Origin: an uncultured Erythrobacteraceae bacterium
GTDB taxonomy: Bacteria; Pseudomonadota; Alphaproteobacteria; Sphingomonadales; Sphingomonadaceae
Reading direction: 5' to 3'
Length of the DNA stretch: 9,623 nt
Assembly (NCBI GenBank): GCA_950071875.1
Contig: CATMNW010000066.1
Location: 1 to 9,623 of the forward strand
Made by a program: the position numbers and the translations under genes. The notes under the pieces are model-generated. The model was not told the DNA's origin. It searched no databases and saw nothing but the letters and a program-made list of their open reading frames with translations. This document shows, piece after piece, positions 7,100 to 9,623 of this stretch (positions are counted from its first letter, which is position 1; each line of letters starts with the position of its first letter).

Positions 7100-7332
7100 G
7101 CCCCTACGCTAGCACCTGTTTGCCGCAAGTCGTCAGAGACTTTGGTAGCAAAGGCCCCACGTAAAGCAGAAGGACCACTTTCAACCCAGGGTCCGACATT
7201 GGCGGTGCCGATTACCGGAGCAATTCTGCAGGTCCGCTTTCAGCTATCCTTAGGAAGAGTTCGAAAGTCTGAAATTAGGGCGCAAAGCGGTCACTTCATT
7301 GTCGAAAACCAATAACGTGGTAATGCCTTGGT
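7100..7332. other. Intergenic junction between core locus and integrated element
   Basis: No gene is visible in these 233 bases. The sequence becomes clearly less GC-rich from about 7140 (7261-7320 is 27 of 60 G+C by count, against about 37 of 60 in a core line such as 6121-6180), so the boundary of the foreign segment probably lies near 7120-7150. The region must hold the promoter of the minus-strand nucleotidyltransferase and of the plus-strand AlpA fusion. It shows no copy of the tRNA-Ser 3' end longer than seven bases. Confidence 0.5.
7298..7326 (+). promoter_or_regulatory. Possible promoter of the AlpA-fusion gene
   Basis: TTGTCG and TAATGC lie 16 bases apart directly upstream of the GTG at 7333. 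If real, transcription would start at or within a few bases of the start codon, giving a leaderless message, which would fit the lack of a Shine-Dalgarno there. The match to consensus is only fair. Confidence 0.25.
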
Positions 7333-8109
7333 GTGAGCGATGCTATCCCCCCATGGTCACCCTACGAGGGTCGAGCCAACTTAGTCTCTAGCGGCCGCAA
7401 GACGCTAGTTTCAGCATTCGGTGATGTTGTGAGTTGCCGGGCTGGCTTCTCTCCCGCGGAGCTGCCGGATATTTTCGCAGCGCCGAGGGATAATGGTGAA
7501 AACGACGCGGCACGCGATCTTGTACAATTGGACGCCGAGCTTATGGCTCACATGTTCGCGATCGGAAAGTTGGACACCTTCGGACGGCCGCTGGGTGGTG
7601 GCGAAGTTGTTACGATTCCCATGGCGCACTGGGAGCTTGACGATCCGCTACCACGCTTTGCGACCGGTGCATTCAATCTCAAGCACTGGTGGGAGGCGTC
7701 GGCAGAACTAACTCACCGTATCTTTGTGGATACGAAGCAGTTTGATCGTTGGCTCGCATCGCTACAGCCGCTTGGACCCTTGACCAATCGCCAAGTGGAG
7801 GCGATCCTCGATCCGCAAAAGCGAGCGGTCCGAGCGATAGCTAGTGACGCTACCGTCAAGGCATCCAGTCAAGCGTCATTCGACGAAGCTCAAAGCCAGC
7901 TGTCCCCCGATCCGCCCGGCGTGGGACCGGTTCTCATGACGCTTGATGAAGTCTGCGATCTGACCCGGAGGAGTTCCTCCACGATTTACACCAGTATGGA
8001 AAAGGGCATATTCCCCGAACCCATTAAGCTTGGATCAAGTAGCAGATGGCTCAAGAGCGAAGTTCTTGCCTATATTGCGGAACAGGTCGCAAAACGGGGT
8101 GGTAGCTAA
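7333..8109 (+). CDS. AlpA-type helix-turn-helix regulator with a long unrecognised N-terminal region
   Basis: The last 58 residues of this 258-residue protein are an AlpA/Phage_AlpA (excisionase-like, MerR-related) DNA-binding domain: LMTLDEVCDLTRRSS (201-215), STIYTSMEKGIFPEPIKLG (216-234), then SRWLKSEVLAYI. Such proteins activate integrase or act as excision factors in P4-like islands, normally at about 70 residues. Here about 190 residues precede it. I do not recognise them: they are tryptophan-rich in the middle (HWELDD, LKHWWEAS), with a GRPLGGGEVVTIP stretch near 84-96, and a polar, Ser/Gln-rich linker near 172-198. The earliest start is GTG at 7333, twelve bases after an in-frame TAA and with no clear Shine-Dalgarno; Met71 at 7543 is a shorter alternative. 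It runs head-on into the integrase gene, the two stop codons sharing bases. Likely role: controlling excision or integrase expression of the element. Confidence 0.8.
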   Translation: MSDAIPPWSPYEGRANLVSSGRKTLVSAFGDVVSCRAGFSPAELPDIFAAPRDNGENDAARDLVQLDAELMAHMFAIGKLDTFGRPLGGGEVVTIPMAHWELDDPLPRFATGAFNLKHWWEASAELTHRIFVDTKQFDRWLASLQPLGPLTNRQVEAILDPQKRAVRAIASDATVKASSQASFDEAQSQLSPDPPGVGPVLMTLDEVCDLTRRSSSTIYTSMEKGIFPEPIKLGSSSRWLKSEVLAYIAEQVAKRGGS

Positions 8110-9419
8110 CGACGCCGGCGGCGCGGGCTGTTGATGACTTCCCCCACAGGAATCGCGCCTTCCATAACCATATCCGCCCAACGTTGTGCGAGTTCTCGGC
8201 GCCGCGGCATATATGCCGCGCGGTTGTATCGAAGCTCGCTGGCACTCATTCCTTTGGGGGTATGGGCCAGCATCAGATCAATAATCATGCGATCTGCCAG
8301 AAGACGCACATCGCTCCCTAGTTCGCGCTCGGCCTGCTCATTCATGATGGTCGAAAAGCTGGAGCGCCAGCCATGCGGTACGTGACGCCCCTTATATCCT
8401 TCGCGATTGTACAGATAGCCGATCGCATTCTCGCTGATCGGTTTCAGACCTGAACGCGCGCCTGGAAAAACGAATGGCGAGCGCCCTGTCAGCCAACGTA
8501 CAGCGCGTAGCGCTTCCACCGCTTGGGATGAGAGGGGGACGGGATGATCGAATGCTTCATCGCCACGAAGGTGGAGTTCCTGCTTGATTTTGTCCGCTGG
8601 CACTTTCCAGAGCGCATCGCTGCTGTCTGCATTGGGATTAGCCCAGTCGATGCCGGTGATATCGTCCCACTCCATGAAACGTACCATGCCGGGCCTTTGC
8701 GCAGTCAGGGCCAGCAGACGGGCAGCGAGACGATTGACCGGGGAAGCACCTGCTCGATCGACGTCGCCGATCATAGTACGGATGGATCCCACATCGAGCA
8801 GAGCAGGATAACGTTTCGGTGGCGGCAGTGGCTTGAGTGCATCGTTGATATCCGATGCTGGGTTTTCAAGCTTTGCGCCTTCAGCATTGGCATACCGATA
8901 GATCGCAGCCACGCGCTGCTTGATCCGGCGTGCGGTCTCTATCGCACCGCGGCTCTCGATCTTGCGTAGAATCGATAGCAGCAAGGGCTTGTCGATCTCG
9001 GCCAGCGGCATCGATCCGAGATCGGGGAAGATATCGCGTTCGAGGCTGGTAATGACATCGGCCGCATGGACTGGCTTCCAGCGCTCGATTTGAAGCGCGT
9101 GCCACTCGCGCGCCACCTTCTCGAATGATTTTCCCGAATCATCTGCGCCAACCAGCCGTCCGCGCTTTGCGGCGTGGCGGGGATCACGACCCTCACGCAG
9201 GATCTTCTTTGCCTCGTCTCGCTTTTCGCGCGCATCGGCCAGAGAAATCTCTGGGTATGTCCCCAGGGTCAGCAGCCGTTCCTTCCTTTCGAAACGGTAT
9301 TTGTAGCGCCAGCTTTTATGCCCACTTGCCGATATGTGCAGGTGCAGGCCACGACTGTCGGCGAGCTTGTAAGCCTTGTTCCTTGCGGTTGCCGCGCGCA
9401 CTGCCTTGTCCGTCAGCAT
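8106..9419 (-). CDS. P4-type tyrosine recombinase (integrase) with DUF4102 arm-binding domain
   Basis: A full-length (437-residue) site-specific recombinase. Residues 1-90 are the arm-type DNA-binding DUF4102 domain (LADSRGLHLHIS, KYRFERKERLLTLGTYPEISLADAR in parts). Residues about 98-195 are the SAM-like core-binding domain (FEKVAREWHALQ). The catalytic domain keeps its residues: Arg242 in TAQRPG, a beta-hairpin lysine near 277, His349 and Arg352 in HGWRSSFST, His386 in LAHTP, and the nucleophile Tyr403 in YNRAAYMPRRREL. It therefore looks active. The enzyme inserts and excises its element, typically at the 3' end of a tRNA gene, which matches the tRNA-Ser remnant about 160 bases upstream. 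The ATG follows GGGGG six bases away, and that G-run is part of a repeat likely bound by the integrase itself. The C-terminus is an arginine run. It overlaps the convergent AlpA-fusion gene by four bases. Confidence 0.95.
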   Translation of the reverse strand: MLTDKAVRAATARNKAYKLADSRGLHLHISASGHKSWRYKYRFERKERLLTLGTYPEISLADAREKRDEAKKILREGRDPRHAAKRGRLVGADDSGKSFEKVAREWHALQIERWKPVHAADVITSLERDIFPDLGSMPLAEIDKPLLLSILRKIESRGAIETARRIKQRVAAIYRYANAEGAKLENPASDINDALKPLPPPKRYPALLDVGSIRTMIGDVDRAGASPVNRLAARLLALTAQRPGMVRFMEWDDITGIDWANPNADSSDALWKVPADKIKQELHLRGDEAFDHPVPLSSQAVEALRAVRWLTGRSPFVFPGARSGLKPISENAIGYLYNREGYKGRHVPHGWRSSFSTIMNEQAERELGSDVRLLADRMIIDLMLAHTPKGMSASELRYNRAAYMPRRRELAQRWADMVMEGAIPVGEVINSPRRRRR

Positions 9420-9423
9420 TCGA

Positions 9424-9465
9424 TACCCCCAATGAGATCTGCCCGCTACCCCCAGCTTACCCCCA
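9424..9465. repeat. Three direct copies of TACCCCCA, probable integrase arm-type sites
   Basis: Identical octamers TACCCCCA start at 9424, 9447 and 9458, all in the same orientation. Their spacings of 23 and 11 bases are near two turns and one turn of the helix, so they lie on a similar face. They lie between the integrase start and the tRNA-Ser end, where arm sites of P4-type integrases are expected. Binding is inferred. The proximal copy overlaps the G-rich ribosome site of the integrase gene. Confidence 0.6.
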
Positions 9466-9518
9466 TTTGCAATCGGCTAGGGTCGGATGGCTTCGGACAG
9501 CACAGGAGCCGCAAATGG
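9463..9518. repeat. Eight-base inverted repeat upstream of the integrase
   Basis: CCATTTGC (9463-9470) and its exact complement GCAAATGG (9511-9518) flank 40 bases. The left arm starts inside the third TACCCCCA copy. It could be an operator or an accessory protein site; it is short enough that chance is not excluded. Confidence 0.3.
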
Positions 9519-9578
9519 CAGAATTGTAAAGCTTTCTGCGCGATTATCGAGATGGCTGGATGAACCAGAAAAGGCTGG

Positions 9579-9623
9579 TGGCGGAGCAGGAGGGATTCGA
9601 ACCCTCGATACGGGGTTACCGTA
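9579..9623 (-). tRNA. tRNA-Ser, 3' part only (cut by window edge)
   Basis: Read on the minus strand the segment ends with an encoded CCA (9581-9579), discriminator G, and acceptor 3' strand CTGCTCC. It also shows a perfect T-arm (GAGGG, TTCGAAT, CCCTC; 9606-9590) and a long variable arm TACGGTAACCCCGTATC (9623-9607) that folds on itself. The long variable arm marks a class II tRNA, and the sequence pattern is that of tRNA-Ser rather than tRNA-Leu. The anticodon is outside the window, so the isoacceptor is unknown. The 3' end faces the integrase gene, making this the probable attachment site of the element. Confidence 0.88.

Noticed and set aside
7154..7183. TTGAAA with TACGTG on the minus strand as the nucleotidyltransferase promoter
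   Set aside because: The spacing is 15 bases and the -10 box is poor, so it is not supportable as a promoter.
7216..7222. CGGAGCA as the far attachment site of the element
   Set aside because: It matches the tRNA-Ser 3' end for seven bases only and diverges at once on both sides; a match this short is expected by chance.

Overview
The window reads as the chromosome of a high-GC alphaproteobacterium. The protein sequences look most like Sphingomonadales of the Erythrobacter/Altererythrobacter type; this is an inference from resemblance, not a database result. It has two parts with different histories.

Part 1 (1 to about 7100, all genes on the minus strand) is an organic-acid, probably acetate, uptake and sensing locus. 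In order of transcription it holds: a large regulatory protein (cNMP-binding domain, two CBS domains, DUF294 nucleotidyltransferase; 7099-5237); an overlapping DEDDh 3'-5' exonuclease (5244-4570); a 92-residue two-helix DUF4212 protein, the small subunit of a Na+/solute symporter (4471-4193); and the large sodium:solute symporter of the VC_2705/ActP-like type (4182-2407). A strong intrinsic terminator follows (2350-2381). Next comes a separately transcribed sensor histidine kinase (2302 to beyond the left edge). Its N-terminal half is itself a sodium:solute-symporter fold, followed by STAC-like linker, PAS and HisKA segments, the architecture of the acetate-switch kinase CrbS. The window cuts it five residues after its phospho-acceptor histidine. 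The likely logic is that the kinase reads substrate through its transporter-like domain, the permease pair imports the substrate, and the nucleotidyltransferase/exonuclease pair adds a nucleotide-responsive layer whose chemistry is unknown.

Part 2 (about 7120 to 9623) is a small mobile element or its remnant beside a serine tRNA gene. The right edge holds the 3' end of tRNA-Ser on the minus strand (9579-9623). Next to it are three copies of TACCCCCA, probable integrase arm sites, and a complete P4-type tyrosine integrase (9419-8106). The integrase converges on, and shares stop-codon bases with, a plus-strand gene (7333-8109) that fuses an unrecognised N-terminal region of about 190 residues to an AlpA-type helix-turn-helix. 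Between this gene and the core locus lie about 230 bases of visibly lower GC with no gene. No copy of the tRNA 3' end is visible at that side, so the far attachment site is degenerate, lost or outside the window.

The best candidates for something poorly described are the nucleotidyltransferase-exonuclease pair tied to a symporter and a symporter-like kinase, and the AlpA fusion protein of the tRNA-Ser element. No CRISPR array, rRNA or insertion sequence was seen.
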